A DNA stretch of 64,000 nt from Pelagicoccus mobilis (GTDB lineage Bacteria > Verrucomicrobiota > Verrucomicrobiia > Opitutales > Opitutaceae), in the NCBI RefSeq assembly GCF_016595505.1, contig NZ_JAENIL010000036.1, forward strand, positions 17,516 to 81,515, read 5' to 3'. Each line of letters begins with the position of its first letter. The first letter of the stretch is position 1. A program made the position numbers and the translations under genes. This document shows, in pieces, positions 1-9,006 of this stretch. The notes beneath the pieces were generated by a model that was given only the letters and a program-made list of their open reading frames with translations, did no database searches and was not told the origin of the DNA.

Positions 1-2551
1 GTTTCCTAAATTCGATTTGGTCACGGAGCTTTAGATTCCGATAGCGGATTCTATGGGTCATGTATCTATGGGCTACAACGACTCCTGCTGTAACGAACAC
101 AAACAACGACAGCTTGAACCAGATCGTCTGCCAGAAATAAGGCAAAACTAACACCGGCAACACAATCGTATCGCTCCAAACACCATCGGACCCCGCACCT
201 CGCACCTCTAGATGATACTTACCCGGCGGGAGTTGGTTGTAGGTCGCATTGTTTCGCTTATTCGCATACACCCAGTCCGCATCCAACTCTTCAATACGGT
301 AACTAAAAACGCTTTTCTCTGAGTCACGAAATTCCAACAGAGAAAAATCCACTGACAGCGAATTTCCGCCCGGCGAAAGCTCCACCGTCGGAAGCGGCGA
401 CGCAGGTCCAAAAGAAACCTCCTCCCCATTCGCCAAAATACGAGTAATGAACAACGGCACATCTTGACGTTGTGTCTCGGCAACTCCCACGTCGCTTGCA
501 TCGAACCAAACAAACCCAGTCAAATTTGACAGCATCAACCTTCCAGTATCACTTGTACCAATACGCGTAAGCGGTCTACCTAGATCCGACTCTATCCGTC
601 GAAAATCGCCAAACGAATCACTCTCCTCCAAATAACGAATCACTCCTTTGTGCGTGGCAGCCCAAATTTGCCCGCGATCATCCTCCGCAAGACCATAGAC
701 TAGGCCCGTGGAAAGAGTCCGGCGAACATCGTAAAACAAAAACGCGTTTTGCTTGCCTTCAAATCGAGCGATCCCCGAACGAGTAACCAACCACATTCGA
801 TCGTTCGAATCTCGAAACAAATCCTCAACACTCTCCTCCCGAATGGAACGAGGGTCATAAACGTCATCCCCCCATTCGACTCGCCCCATCGAGTCTGGAT
901 CAAAGCGAACCACACCGTTAGCGGTACCCAGCCAAACCAATCCATCCTGCCCCACTTCTATGTCCTCAACGAGGCTTGTCGCTGCATTTTCGATCTCTGG
1001 CGGCAAGTCTACCAACCTGCCCAACGAGGCATCGTATTTTTCCAGCAATTTCTGTTGGGCTATCCAAACGTTGCCCGATGCATCTTCGTGCATCGCGTCA
1101 ACAGTTTTCGAATACACGCTCTCCCCTTCCGCCAAATCAGCAGTTATCCGCTCTACCTCGCCAGACGTCACGTCAATGCGTGAAGCCCCAAACGAGGTCC
1201 CCACCCACATAAATCCGGCATCGTCCGCGAGCAAGCGTGTCGCTCGATTATGGTGAATGCTATTCGCATCTCCCTCTTCATGCACAAAGCGCCTCAGGAA
1301 ATTCAAGTCTTGGTCAAACTTGAAGACACCTTGGTTTTCCGAACCCGCCCAAATATTCCCATGCCTGTCTTCAGCAACCACCTCCCAAGCCGGAGCCTCA
1401 TCGCCTGTATCAGGAGCGACAAGACGATTCACGACTCCCACACTCGTCTTGTAGGAATCAATCTTCAAAGCCCCATACGATTCGGTCCCCACCCAGAGCG
1501 TGCCTTCCCGGTCCTCGAAGATTATGTTGGCCCTAAAGTAATGCGGATGAAGAGAACGGTGCTCTACCACAAACGGATCAAACTGCCCCGTTTCCGTATT
1601 AAGTATGTGCATACCGTTATGCAGAGTCCCCATCCAGACTCTTCCACGTGAGTCTTGAATCAATTCTAGGGCGAAATAACTGGTGCTGCGATTGCTCTGA
1701 TCTCCGCCCAATGCGATCGACATAGGATGAGAGCTGTCGTTTTCCAGATCGACCTTAGTCAAGCACGCTCCCGTCTCAGCGAGCCAGAGAACATTTTCCT
1801 CAAACTGCTCGATTACAAAAACGTCATTGGCAGGAAGAGCAAATGGAGCTGATTCAACCGTAAAGACCTCAGAGCGTCCTTCCCTTGGGTCGTAGTGCAA
1901 GACCCCGTCTCCCCCCGTTCCCATCCACAATGTTCCGTCAATCGCTCGGGAAACAGTATGTGTCGAGATCCGCTCGCGATGCATCTTCTCAGGCCAGATC
2001 GTATCCAGCACTTGACTACTCTTGTCCAAATATTGAAGCCCTCGGCTTCCAATAATGTACATCCCTCGTTCATCCACCTGGATCGCGTCGATCAAATCCA
2101 TATGGCGTTCCGAGCCAGCGCCGGTCCCTAGTTGCTCAATGTCGCCAAAGTTTCCCGTTATCGGATCATACCAGTTAATCAAGGTGCTTTCGGAATCCGT
2201 GTGCGTTCCAAAGCGGCCCAGCCAAAGCTTACCCTCATCGTCGACAAAGGAATGATGGTACCAGTTGAAGTCGGGATGATTTGAACTCCCGACCTTCCGA
2301 TAATACGTCTCTACGTTCTGGCCATCGTACCGATTGATTCCGTTCCGGGTGATAAACCAGATGAACCCCTGTTGATCCTGCTCGATGCTCAATATGAAAT
2401 CCGAGCTCAAACCATCCTCTACCGACAAGGTGTCGAAAAGAAACGTCTCTCTCTCAAGCGTGCCAACTGCTGCCAGTTCGCTGGGCACAATCGCAGCGAA
2501 CGCCAATACAAGTTGGCATAGCAATTTTCTGACATGGGGTTGGATCCGCAA
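1..2551 (-). CDS. Reg_prop/Y_Y_Y periplasmic sensor protein, C-terminus cut by window edge
   Basis: The reverse strand is open from an in-frame stop upstream of 2551 to position 1, giving about 850 visible codons. The only plausible start before the signal peptide is TTG at 2551. It is followed by RIQPHVRKLL and a hydrophobic stretch ending near SELAAVG, a Sec signal peptide. The next residues (SVEDGLSSDFILSIEQD, then GFIWFITRNGINRYDG) are a typical first Reg_prop propeller blade, and more such blades follow. Near the left edge come a Y_Y_Y domain (NQLPPGKYHLEVRGAG) and a transmembrane helix at about 80-150 (FKLSLFVFVTAGVVVAHRY). The output domain lies beyond the window; family members carry a histidine kinase, GGDEF or another output. 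It is organised like the protein at 55060-58968. Ligands are usually carbohydrates; none can be named here. Confidence 0.85.
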   Translation of the reverse strand, partial: MRIQPHVRKLLCQLVLAFAAIVPSELAAVGTLERETFLFDTLSVEDGLSSDFILSIEQDQQGFIWFITRNGINRYDGQNVETYYRKVGSSNHPDFNWYHHSFVDDEGKLWLGRFGTHTDSESTLINWYDPITGNFGDIEQLGTGAGSERHMDLIDAIQVDERGMYIIGSRGLQYLDKSSQVLDTIWPEKMHRERISTHTVSRAIDGTLWMGTGGDGVLHYDPREGRSEVFTVESAPFALPANDVFVIEQFEENVLWLAETGACLTKVDLENDSSHPMSIALGGDQSNRSTSYFALELIQDSRGRVWMGTLHNGMHILNTETGQFDPFVVEHRSLHPHYFRANIIFEDREGTLWVGTESYGALKIDSYKTSVGVVNRLVAPDTGDEAPAWEVVAEDRHGNIWAGSENQGVFKFDQDLNFLRRFVHEEGDANSIHHNRATRLLADDAGFMWVGTSFGASRIDVTSGEVERITADLAEGESVYSKTVDAMHEDASGNVWIAQQKLLEKYDASLGRLVDLPPEIENAATSLVEDIEVGQDGLVWLGTANGVVRFDPDSMGRVEWGDDVYDPRSIREESVEDLFRDSNDRMWLVTRSGIARFEGKQNAFLFYDVRRTLSTGLVYGLAEDDRGQIWAATHKGVIRYLEESDSFGDFRRIESDLGRPLTRIGTSDTGRLMLSNLTGFVWFDASDVGVAETQRQDVPLFITRILANGEEVSFGPASPLPTVELSPGGNSLSVDFSLLEFRDSEKSVFSYRIEELDADWVYANKRNNATYNQLPPGKYHLEVRGAGSDGVWSDTIVLPVLVLPYFWQTIWFKLSLFVFVTAGVVVAHRYMTHRIRYRNLKLRDQIEFRK

Positions 2552-2742
2552 GATTGGGGTATGGGTCGGATTTACAGGGTCGCCTGATTAACGAGCCTCA
2601 CACCCTAGATCCAATCCCCTTCAATTCAAGTAGTCCCCCGCCACAATCACCATTTTCACGACATCTTAGCTAAATCCGTTCACCGACAATCCCATCCGCT
2701 TACCTGCAGGTTCAAATATTACATCTTCAGGCGAATTATATC

Positions 2743-3630
2743 CTAAGCGACGAAATCGGTCAGGCAGTCCTCGATCAATCCCATCAGCTTCCTCACGGCA
2801 TCGCTAAGATAGCGATCGGGATGCTGTACCAAGGAAATGTCCCTCCCGATCTTTGCCCCTTCGATCTCTCGATAGCACAAAGCCTCGTCCAAGGACTCCA
2901 GAACCGCCATCTTCGGCAGCAGCGAAATCCCCTGCCCCTTAGCGACCAATTTCAGGATCGTGTCGATCTGAGCGCTCTCAAACGTAGCTTTCTGCCCTTC
3001 CGCCCCTTGCTCATAGAACTCCCTGATCTGTCGCCCCGCGCAATGAATCTGGCTCAAAGGCAAGAACGGCTCCTCTCGAAAATCCCCCACCTTCACGCTG
3101 CGTTTCTTCGCGAGAGGGTGATCTGCCCGCATAACCAAAACAAACGGCTCTCTAGCGATGACCTTCACGAGAAGACGAGGCTCTTCCACCGGTGTGGACA
3201 TCAAAGCAAAATCCAAGGTCCCGTCCAAGATGCTCGCCAGCAAGCCCTCCGTAAAGTTCTCCTGCATCTTGAACGGCGGAATATCGTCCTGCTTGGCATG
3301 TCCAACCACATAGGGAATCAGGTAAGGCGCGATCGTCAAAGTCGCCCCGAAATGCGCCTCTCCGCCCGAGCTCACCGCATCCTTAAGCTCGTCGAGCGTA
3401 CTCTGGTGCATTCGCAGCAGCGACTCCGCCTTGCCCTCCAAGTGACGCCCCACATTCGTCAATACGATCTGCCGCCCCTGACGATGAAAAAGCGGCCCGC
3501 CCAACTCCGTCTCAAGCTTCTTAATCTGGATGCTCAAAGCCGGCTGCGACACCCGACACTCCTCCGCCGCTCGCGTGAAATTGCGGTGGCGAGCCACCGA
3601 AGCGAAATACCTCAACTGCTGCAGTTCCAT
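2743..3630 (-). CDS. oxyR: LysR-family regulator, OxyR-like
   Basis: This 295-residue LysR protein has an N-terminal winged helix (MELQQLRYFASVARHRNFTR, SQPALSIQIKKLE) and a type-2 periplasmic-binding-like sensor domain. It is divergent from ahpC with 128 bases between the starts, the classic OxyR context, so it probably controls the peroxiredoxin genes. The sensor region FLPLSQIHCAGRQIREFYEQ aligns with the OxyR redox loop. The peroxidatic cysteine is present at about residue 197, but the position nine residues on, where E. coli has the resolving cysteine, is tyrosine. It may therefore sense peroxide by another chemistry, or be a related LysR protein. The start ATG at 3630 fits the conserved MELxQLRYF beginning of the family. 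Confidence 0.85.
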   Translation of the reverse strand: MELQQLRYFASVARHRNFTRAAEECRVSQPALSIQIKKLETELGGPLFHRQGRQIVLTNVGRHLEGKAESLLRMHQSTLDELKDAVSSGGEAHFGATLTIAPYLIPYVVGHAKQDDIPPFKMQENFTEGLLASILDGTLDFALMSTPVEEPRLLVKVIAREPFVLVMRADHPLAKKRSVKVGDFREEPFLPLSQIHCAGRQIREFYEQGAEGQKATFESAQIDTILKLVAKGQGISLLPKMAVLESLDEALCYREIEGAKIGRDISLVQHPDRYLSDAVRKLMGLIEDCLTDFVA

Positions 3631-3758
3631 AAACGCTGCTTATCAAAAGCATATCTTTTATATATTTCAACTATCTTCAATTCTCTGCTAATCTCCCGCC
3701 CAATTCGAAAATCGGGCGTGACAAACGCCTCGAGAGACTACACCTCTCCTTCCACTTT
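3631..3758. promoter_or_regulatory. Shared oxyR/ahpC promoter region
   Basis: These 128 bases separate the divergent regulator and ahpC starts. An AT-rich core at about 3647-3690 has spaced ATC/GAT-type half sites (TTATCAAAAG, CATATC, CAACTATC) of the kind bound by LysR tetramers. The exact operator and promoter boxes cannot be fixed by eye; the assignment rests mostly on gene arrangement. Confidence 0.45.
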
Positions 3759-4322
3759 ATGGCTAAAATCAACGACACTATTCCTGAATTTGAAGTTCAA
3801 GCTTTCCACAACGGAGAGTTCAAAACCGTCTCCTCCGAAGACCTTAAGGGTAAGTGGGCGGTATTCTGCTTCTATCCAGCAGACTTCACTTTCGTTTGCC
3901 CGACAGAACTCGGCGACCTCGCTGACCACTACGAAGAGCTACAAGCAGCTGGCGTAGAAGTGTATTCGGTTTCTACCGACACGCACTTCGTACACAAGGC
4001 ATGGCACGACGCATCCGAGACCATCAACAAGATCAAGTTCCCAATGCTCGGCGACCCGACTGGCGCGCTCACTCGCGGCTTCGACGTCATGATCGAAGAA
4101 GAAGGCCTCGCCCTCCGCGGCACTTTCGTTGTGAACCCAGAAGGCCTCATCAAGGTCGCAGAAGTTCACGACCTCGGCATCGGCCGTTCCGCTAAGGATC
4201 TCGTTCGCAAGGTCAAGGCAGCTCAATACGTAGCCAACAACGACGGCGAAGTTTGCCCAGCAAGCTGGCAGCCAGGCGAAGAGACGCTCACTCCGAGCCT
4301 CGACCTCGTCGGCAAGATCTAA
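3759..4322 (+). CDS. ahpC: Alkyl hydroperoxide reductase subunit C (peroxiredoxin)
   Basis: AhpC reduces hydrogen peroxide, organic peroxides and peroxynitrite in the cytoplasm. The 187-residue length is normal for the AhpC/Prx1 class. The peroxidatic cysteine lies in [12 protein letters not shown] at about residue 48, and the resolving cysteine in GEVCPASW near residue 167, so it is a typical 2-Cys enzyme. The C-terminal YF-type helix is replaced by a short tail ending LVGKI. It is followed after a hairpin terminator by ahpF, its reductase, and preceded by the divergent OxyR-like gene, which points to peroxide-inducible control. The start ATG at 3759 gives the usual [11 protein letters not shown] beginning. 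Confidence 0.97.
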   Translation: MAKINDTIPEFEVQAFHNGEFKTVSSEDLKGKWAVFCFYPADFTFVCPTELGDLADHYEELQAAGVEVYSVSTDTHFVHKAWHDASETINKIKFPMLGDPTGALTRGFDVMIEEEGLALRGTFVVNPEGLIKVAEVHDLGIGRSAKDLVRKVKAAQYVANNDGEVCPASWQPGEETLTPSLDLVGKI

Positions 4323-4348
4323 GCCGCTGAATAACCAAATTTCACAAC

Positions 4349-4382
4349 ATCCCCTTCGCCCTCAAGCGAGGGGGATTTTTTT
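4349..4382 (+). terminator. Hairpin terminator or attenuator between ahpC and ahpF
   Basis: An 11-base stem (4349-4359 with 4366-4376, one mismatch) and six-base loop is followed by a run of T to 4382. It lies 26 bases after the ahpC stop and would let ahpC be made in excess over ahpF, as is common for this pair. Confidence 0.85.
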
Positions 4383-4474
4383 GAAAAACTCACAACAACA
4401 AATAGTTCGCGAACGTAATCCTTTTAGCTTAGACTACTCTAACGAATTTCGCTTCTCCACGTAAACAACACGAA

Positions 4475-6046
4475 ATGAATCTCAGCCCGCAAATCATCGA
4501 CACCCTCAAGGCCTACACCGAAAAGCTCACGCGTTCCGTGCAGCTTAAACTCTTCGATGGCCCGCACTCCAAGCGTCCTGAGCTGGTCGACATGCTGAGA
4601 CAAGTCTCCACCGTTTCCGACCAAGTCGAATTCACCTACAGCGAAACCGGCTTCAACGTCCGCGAAGGCCTCACCTTCGAAATCCAAGCCGACCACAACC
4701 CCACCGGCATTCGCTTCTCAGGCATCCCAGGCGGTCACGAATTCAACACCTTCATTCTCGCACTCCTGCAATCCGGAGGCGTGCCCGTCCGTCTCGACGA
4801 CGCCCTGATCCGACAAGTCGCCGCCATCGACGTGGAGCTCAGCTTCGAGGTCATCGTTTCCCTCGATTGCCACAACTGCCCCGACGTCGTGCAAACCCTA
4901 AACCAGTTCGCAACGATCAATCCGCTCATCTCCTGCGAGATGATCGACGGCGCCACTCACAAAGCCTTCGCCGACGAAAGAAACGTGCAAGGCGTTCCCG
5001 CCGTATTCCTCAACCGCAAACCATTTTCCAACGGCGCGATCACCGCTAGCGAGATCCTAGATAAGCTCAAGGACTACACGACCATCGCTCCCGTCAAAAT
5101 AGCGAACGACGAGACTCTGTACGATGTCACCGTTATCGGAGGCGGCCCCGCCGCAGCCGCGTCCGCTATCTACACCACACGCAAAGGACTAAACGTCCTC
5201 ATGCTCGCCGAAAAGATAGGCGGCCAGGTCGCGGACACCATGGGTATCGAAAACCTTATCGGCACCCCGAAGACCACCGGACCGGAACTTACCAAAAACC
5301 TTCGGGCCCATCTCGAGTCCTATCCAGTCAAAATCCGCGAAGAAGTACGCGTCGAATCCATCTCCCAACTCGAAGGCCAACACGGCTGGACTCTCAAACT
5401 CAATTCAGGCGAAGAGATTAAGACCAAAACTGCCGTGCTCGCCACCGGAGCCAAATGGCGCGAACTCGGCGTCCCCGGAGAAAAGGAAAACGTCGGCAAA
5501 GGGGTCGCATACTGCCCGCATTGCGACGGGCCCTTCTTCAAAGGAAAAGACGTCGTAGTAGTCGGCGGCGGCAACTCAGGCGTAGAAGCAGCCCTCGACC
5601 TCGCAGGCATCGTCAAATCCGTAACCGTAGTCGAATTCCTAGACACGCTCAAAGCTGACCAAGTATTAGTCGACCAACTACAGTCTACGGCAAATGCGAA
5701 AATAATCACCGGCACCTCCACCGAGAGCATCGAAGCCTCCCCTAAGGGAGTCACAGGCATGGTCTTGAAAAACCGCAAGACCGGAGAAACACGCGTTCAC
5801 AGCACCGACGGCGTATTCGTCCAGATCGGCCTAGCCCCGAACAGCGCATTCGCTAAAGACCTCGTCGAAACCAACAAGTACGGCGAAATCGTAATCAACA
5901 CCCGTTGCGAAACAAACAAGCCCGGCCTCTTCGCAGCCGGCGACGTCACCACCGTCCCCTACAAGCAGATCGTCGTATCCATGGGGGAAGGAGCCAAAGC
6001 AGGCCTCTCCGCCTTCGAATACCTCCTAAAATCCACGGCCAAATAG
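4475..6046 (+). CDS. ahpF: Alkyl hydroperoxide reductase subunit F
   Basis: AhpF passes electrons from NADH through FAD and two disulfide centres to AhpC. The 523 residues match the family. The N-terminal pair of thioredoxin-like folds carries CHNC at about residues 131-134. The FAD-binding motif [10 protein letters not shown] starts near 222, the thioredoxin-reductase-like redox centre CPHCDGPF is near 347, and the NAD(P)H-binding [10 protein letters not shown] follows near 366. The C-terminal FAD segment is [13 protein letters not shown]. All redox cysteines are intact. It follows ahpC with a terminator between, so it is read by read-through or from its own promoter. Confidence 0.97.
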   Translation: MNLSPQIIDTLKAYTEKLTRSVQLKLFDGPHSKRPELVDMLRQVSTVSDQVEFTYSETGFNVREGLTFEIQADHNPTGIRFSGIPGGHEFNTFILALLQSGGVPVRLDDALIRQVAAIDVELSFEVIVSLDCHNCPDVVQTLNQFATINPLISCEMIDGATHKAFADERNVQGVPAVFLNRKPFSNGAITASEILDKLKDYTTIAPVKIANDETLYDVTVIGGGPAAAASAIYTTRKGLNVLMLAEKIGGQVADTMGIENLIGTPKTTGPELTKNLRAHLESYPVKIREEVRVESISQLEGQHGWTLKLNSGEEIKTKTAVLATGAKWRELGVPGEKENVGKGVAYCPHCDGPFFKGKDVVVVGGGNSGVEAALDLAGIVKSVTVVEFLDTLKADQVLVDQLQSTANAKIITGTSTESIEASPKGVTGMVLKNRKTGETRVHSTDGVFVQIGLAPNSAFAKDLVETNKYGEIVINTRCETNKPGLFAAGDVTTVPYKQIVVSMGEGAKAGLSAFEYLLKSTAK

Positions 6047-6055
6047 GAGGGCTAC

Positions 6056-6195
6056 GTGTCTTCGCTTCGCTCGAGTGTCACTCACGTTCGGTACCGTCGT
6101 TGCCGTAGTGCCTAGGTTCGACTAAAACAAAAGTGTCAGGTCGGCTTCGCCGCACCGAGTGAAACGACACTTGAGGAGCTAAGCGACGAAAGATA
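6056..6195. repeat. Imperfect inverted-repeat segment in the ahpF/YCII gap
   Basis: The 282-base gap after ahpF holds a segment rich in inverted matches. Around 6066-6105, cttcgcttcgctcg, agtgtc and ttcggtaccg recur in reverse orientation around 6132-6195 (cggcttcgccgcaccgag, gacactt, gcgacgaaag). A local hairpin pairs 6131-6137 with 6166-6172. It has no open frame. It may be a decayed palindromic repeat or a terminator region; no identity can be given. Confidence 0.4.
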
Positions 6196-6328
6196 GGTGC
6201 CTCCGGCATTAACCCAGGTTTGAAAAAAATTGGATCTCCGTGTCCAATTAGGCTGATCCCACGCATCATATTTATGTCGGCAATCCACCATTCCTGACAT
6301 AACCAATAATTCTAACCCTATTGATGCT

Positions 6329-6670
6329 ATGCCTAAACAAAACTACCTCTGTATCCAACGCAGCCCCGCAGGAAACTGCGAACCTCCACCTCCATCTCAA
6401 ATGCAAGAGATGTTCGCCAAGTTCCAATCTTGGTCTGAAAAGTTCAAAGACAACTTTGTAGACATGGGCGGCAAGCTTGCCGAAGGCGGGAAAGTCGTCG
6501 GCGCCGAGGGCACGGTCGATGGCCCTTTTGCCGAGTCTAAAGAAATCGCCGGCGGCTATATGATAATCTCCGCCGAATCGATGGAAGAAGCGATCAAGAT
6601 TGTCGAGGAAAGCCCAGGCATCGGCATGCCTGGCTCGACGGTCGAAATCCGTCAGATCCAGACTCCTTGA
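6329..6670 (+). CDS. YCII/DGPF-domain protein
   Basis: This 113-residue protein has the YCII-related fold, with the DGPF signature (GTVDGPFAESKEIAGGYMII) at about residues 62-81 that names this subgroup. The biochemical role of DGPF proteins is not established. Its stop overlaps the TTG start of the sigma factor gene that follows (TTGA). Genes of this type regularly stand next to ECF42 sigma factors and are thought to be their partners or targets. The ATG at 6329 is the first in frame and gives a normal length. Confidence 0.85.
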   Translation: MPKQNYLCIQRSPAGNCEPPPPSQMQEMFAKFQSWSEKFKDNFVDMGGKLAEGGKVVGAEGTVDGPFAESKEIAGGYMIISAESMEEAIKIVEESPGIGMPGSTVEIRQIQTP

Positions 6671-7908
6671 AGCGAGAGCTCGCAGAAAGCTTCTTCCGGC
6701 ACGAGTACGGTAAGCTGACCGCTACCTTTTCCCGCCGATTTGGAACTCGCTATTTTCAGGACGTCGAAGACGCAGTCCAGTCTGCACTGCTAAAAGGCAT
6801 GCAAACATGGCCCGTTTCCGGCGTCCCCGAGAACCCTTCCGCTTGGCTCTTTCAAGTCGCTCGCAACAGTCTTTTAGGCGAGCTTCGAAAGCGATCCAAT
6901 CAGGGCCGACTACTCCAGGAACACTCTCAAGATTTTGCCGAGACCTCCGAAGGCGTAGCCGCTCCAAGCGAGTTGCAGGATAACCTCATACAGATGCTCT
7001 TCATCTCCTGCGACCACTCGATCCCGATCAACTCACAACTCGTTTTCGCTCTCAAAGCGCTTTGCGGCTTCAGTATCCAAGAAGTCGCCACACGACTTTT
7101 CGTCACAGAAGAAAACGCTTACAAACGATACGCCAGAGCTCGCAGAGCCCTTGCAAGCGACAGCATTGCCAAAGAACTTTCGAACGGAATCACCCACACT
7201 CAATACGCCCTTCGCCTCCCCTCCGTCCAAAAGGTACTCTATCTAATTTTCACAGAGGGGCACCTATCCACCCACTCCAATCTGCCGATCAGGCTCGAAC
7301 TCTGCCAGGAAGCGATCCGACTCTCCAAAATCCTCGCCGAAAATCCTCATGGACAATCCCCAAGCACGTTCGCTCTGATTGCCCTCTTCCACCTTCTTTC
7401 TGCCCGGATGAGTTCACGACAAAAGGAAGACGGAAGCCTCCTTCTGCTCGAGGAGCAAAACCGTAGCCAGTGGGATCAAGAGCAGATCAAAGTCGGACTC
7501 GAATATCTCGCGAAGTCCGCCACTGGAGAGGAGTTTTCTCGCTACCATGCCGAGGCAGGAATTGCCGCAGAACATTGCCTAGCCCCATCCTACTCGGAAA
7601 CACGTTGGGAAAAAATAGCAGAACTCTACCAATTACTGGATAGAGTATCCCCTTCTCCACTACATCGAATAAATAGGGCGATGGCAGTCGCCGAATTTAA
7701 AGGTCCGCAATTCGCGCTCGGTGAACTCTCTGAATTCGAACCACCGAGTTGGCTCAGCAGTTCCTACCAATACTACGCAGTCCTCGCTGACCTTCACTTC
7801 CGATCAAAAAAACAGGACGATGGAGCCCGCTTCCGCAAACTTGCCATCGATTCAGCCCCCAGCTCCGCGATTAAGAAACTCACTAAATCTCGTTTAGATC
7901 GTTACTAA
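6667..7908 (+). CDS. ECF42-type RNA polymerase sigma factor with C-terminal helical repeat domain
   Basis: The first 170 residues hold sigma regions 2 and 4: HEYGKLTATFSRRFGTRYFQDVEDAVQSAL then VFALKALCGFSIQEVATRLFVTEENAYKRYARAR. The remaining 240 residues are an alpha-helical, TPR-like extension with LYLIFTEGHLS, typical of the roughly 400-residue ECF42 group. Such factors usually lack an anti-sigma factor and the C-terminal extension is needed for activity. The gene starts with TTG at 6667, inside the stop of the YCII gene, so the two are translationally coupled. The signal that activates it cannot be read from the sequence. Confidence 0.9.
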   Translation: MKRELAESFFRHEYGKLTATFSRRFGTRYFQDVEDAVQSALLKGMQTWPVSGVPENPSAWLFQVARNSLLGELRKRSNQGRLLQEHSQDFAETSEGVAAPSELQDNLIQMLFISCDHSIPINSQLVFALKALCGFSIQEVATRLFVTEENAYKRYARARRALASDSIAKELSNGITHTQYALRLPSVQKVLYLIFTEGHLSTHSNLPIRLELCQEAIRLSKILAENPHGQSPSTFALIALFHLLSARMSSRQKEDGSLLLLEEQNRSQWDQEQIKVGLEYLAKSATGEEFSRYHAEAGIAAEHCLAPSYSETRWEKIAELYQLLDRVSPSPLHRINRAMAVAEFKGPQFALGELSEFEPPSWLSSSYQYYAVLADLHFRSKKQDDGARFRKLAIDSAPSSAIKKLTKSRLDRY

Positions 7909-7942
7909 TGCTGCAACCATAGCTCTGTTAAAACAGCGAGCC

Positions 7943-8728
7943 TCAGCTCCTCAGCTCGGCACGGTATTCCATCAACATCTGATCCGCCTTCGCGATCAAG
8001 CTGAATGGAGGCACTTCAAACGATACCCAGCGGGGATCATCCGCGAAACCTAGCAAATCCGGATCACCGTACGGCAAATCCTCGCTCGCATCCACTTTTC
8101 GGATAGCGCCAGATTCTCCTAGAAGATAGTCCCGTATCCCCTCAATGGTTACATCTATGCGCTTTAGCAGTTTGCCGGCATAGGCATCCTGCCACTCCGA
8201 CTCTAGAAGCACCGCTTTGGTCAAATCGACAAGTCGCTTCCTAAGCTTAGATTTCTGCTCCGCCGTCAACTCGTCCTTCAATCCATGGATCCCAATAAAT
8301 GCGTCCAGCGCCTTATCGATCTCGCCAGCCTCCTCCATCGCCTGTACCTTCAGTTCGACTCGTGCCAAGCGTAGCATCTCAACCTGTGGATCGTAGTTTT
8401 CCACAGGTGGCGTGAACGGGACTCCACCAAAACTCGGGAGCAATTCCAGGTAGGCGCTCTTCAATTCCGAGATCTTCATCGCGTCCTCCTCGCTGTGAAC
8501 CTCACCGGGACGCTTTGCAGGAATCCCAAGAATCTCGCCCGCATAGCCACCGTCCAACCTTGCGGCATCCGCTGCCTTTACCACCCCTTTCGGAATCTGT
8601 GGCGCAGTAACTCGATCCAGGAGAGAATCGAAACCGATCGCCATCGAATGTAGTGGAGAAGAGCCATTCTGAGGACGCGACTGGGTGGGTCGCTCCGAGT
8701 TTAGACCGAGGAGTTCATGAATCTGCAT
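7943..8728 (-). CDS. Unknown soluble protein
   Basis: I do not recognise this 261-residue protein. An upstream start at 8779 is possible, but ATG at 8728 has a good ribosome site (AAAGGA, 5 bases before it) and begins MQIHELLGLNSE. The first 60 residues look disordered and Ser/Pro/Gln rich. Residues from about 80 on are predicted mainly helical, with charged heptad-like stretches (EMLRLARVELKVQAMEEAGEIDKALDAF). No signal peptide, membrane helix or metal site is visible. It is convergent with the sigma factor gene and divergent from the GH20-like gene, so context gives no role. Confidence 0.7.
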   Translation of the reverse strand: MQIHELLGLNSERPTQSRPQNGSSPLHSMAIGFDSLLDRVTAPQIPKGVVKAADAARLDGGYAGEILGIPAKRPGEVHSEEDAMKISELKSAYLELLPSFGGVPFTPPVENYDPQVEMLRLARVELKVQAMEEAGEIDKALDAFIGIHGLKDELTAEQKSKLRKRLVDLTKAVLLESEWQDAYAGKLLKRIDVTIEGIRDYLLGESGAIRKVDASEDLPYGDPDLLGFADDPRWVSFEVPPFSLIAKADQMLMEYRAELRS

Positions 8729-9006
8729 AGGTGTCCTTTGTTTGGGATTGGTGGGCAGAAAAGGACGGGCAAGGTACATAGCAACAGAAGCGCCAAAATC
8801 AGCACCAGAACGTCGCCTCCCTCGGAAGAAAAAGTCTGATATTCGGGGACTTACGAATAGACTCTAAGCGCTGCTGCCGGACCAGAATCGACAACCAGGA
8901 ATCTATTGCCGCATCCACGCGTTCACCGGATAAATCAAAAACTAAAGCATCTTTGCAAAATTTTGCCTTAGCCGCTTTTATTATACTAATCAAAATACCC
9001 CGCCCT

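Noticed and set aside
2821..3957. Long plus-strand frame opposite the LysR gene
   Set aside because: It is a shadow of the regulator and runs into ahpC; its protein is basic and low in structure.
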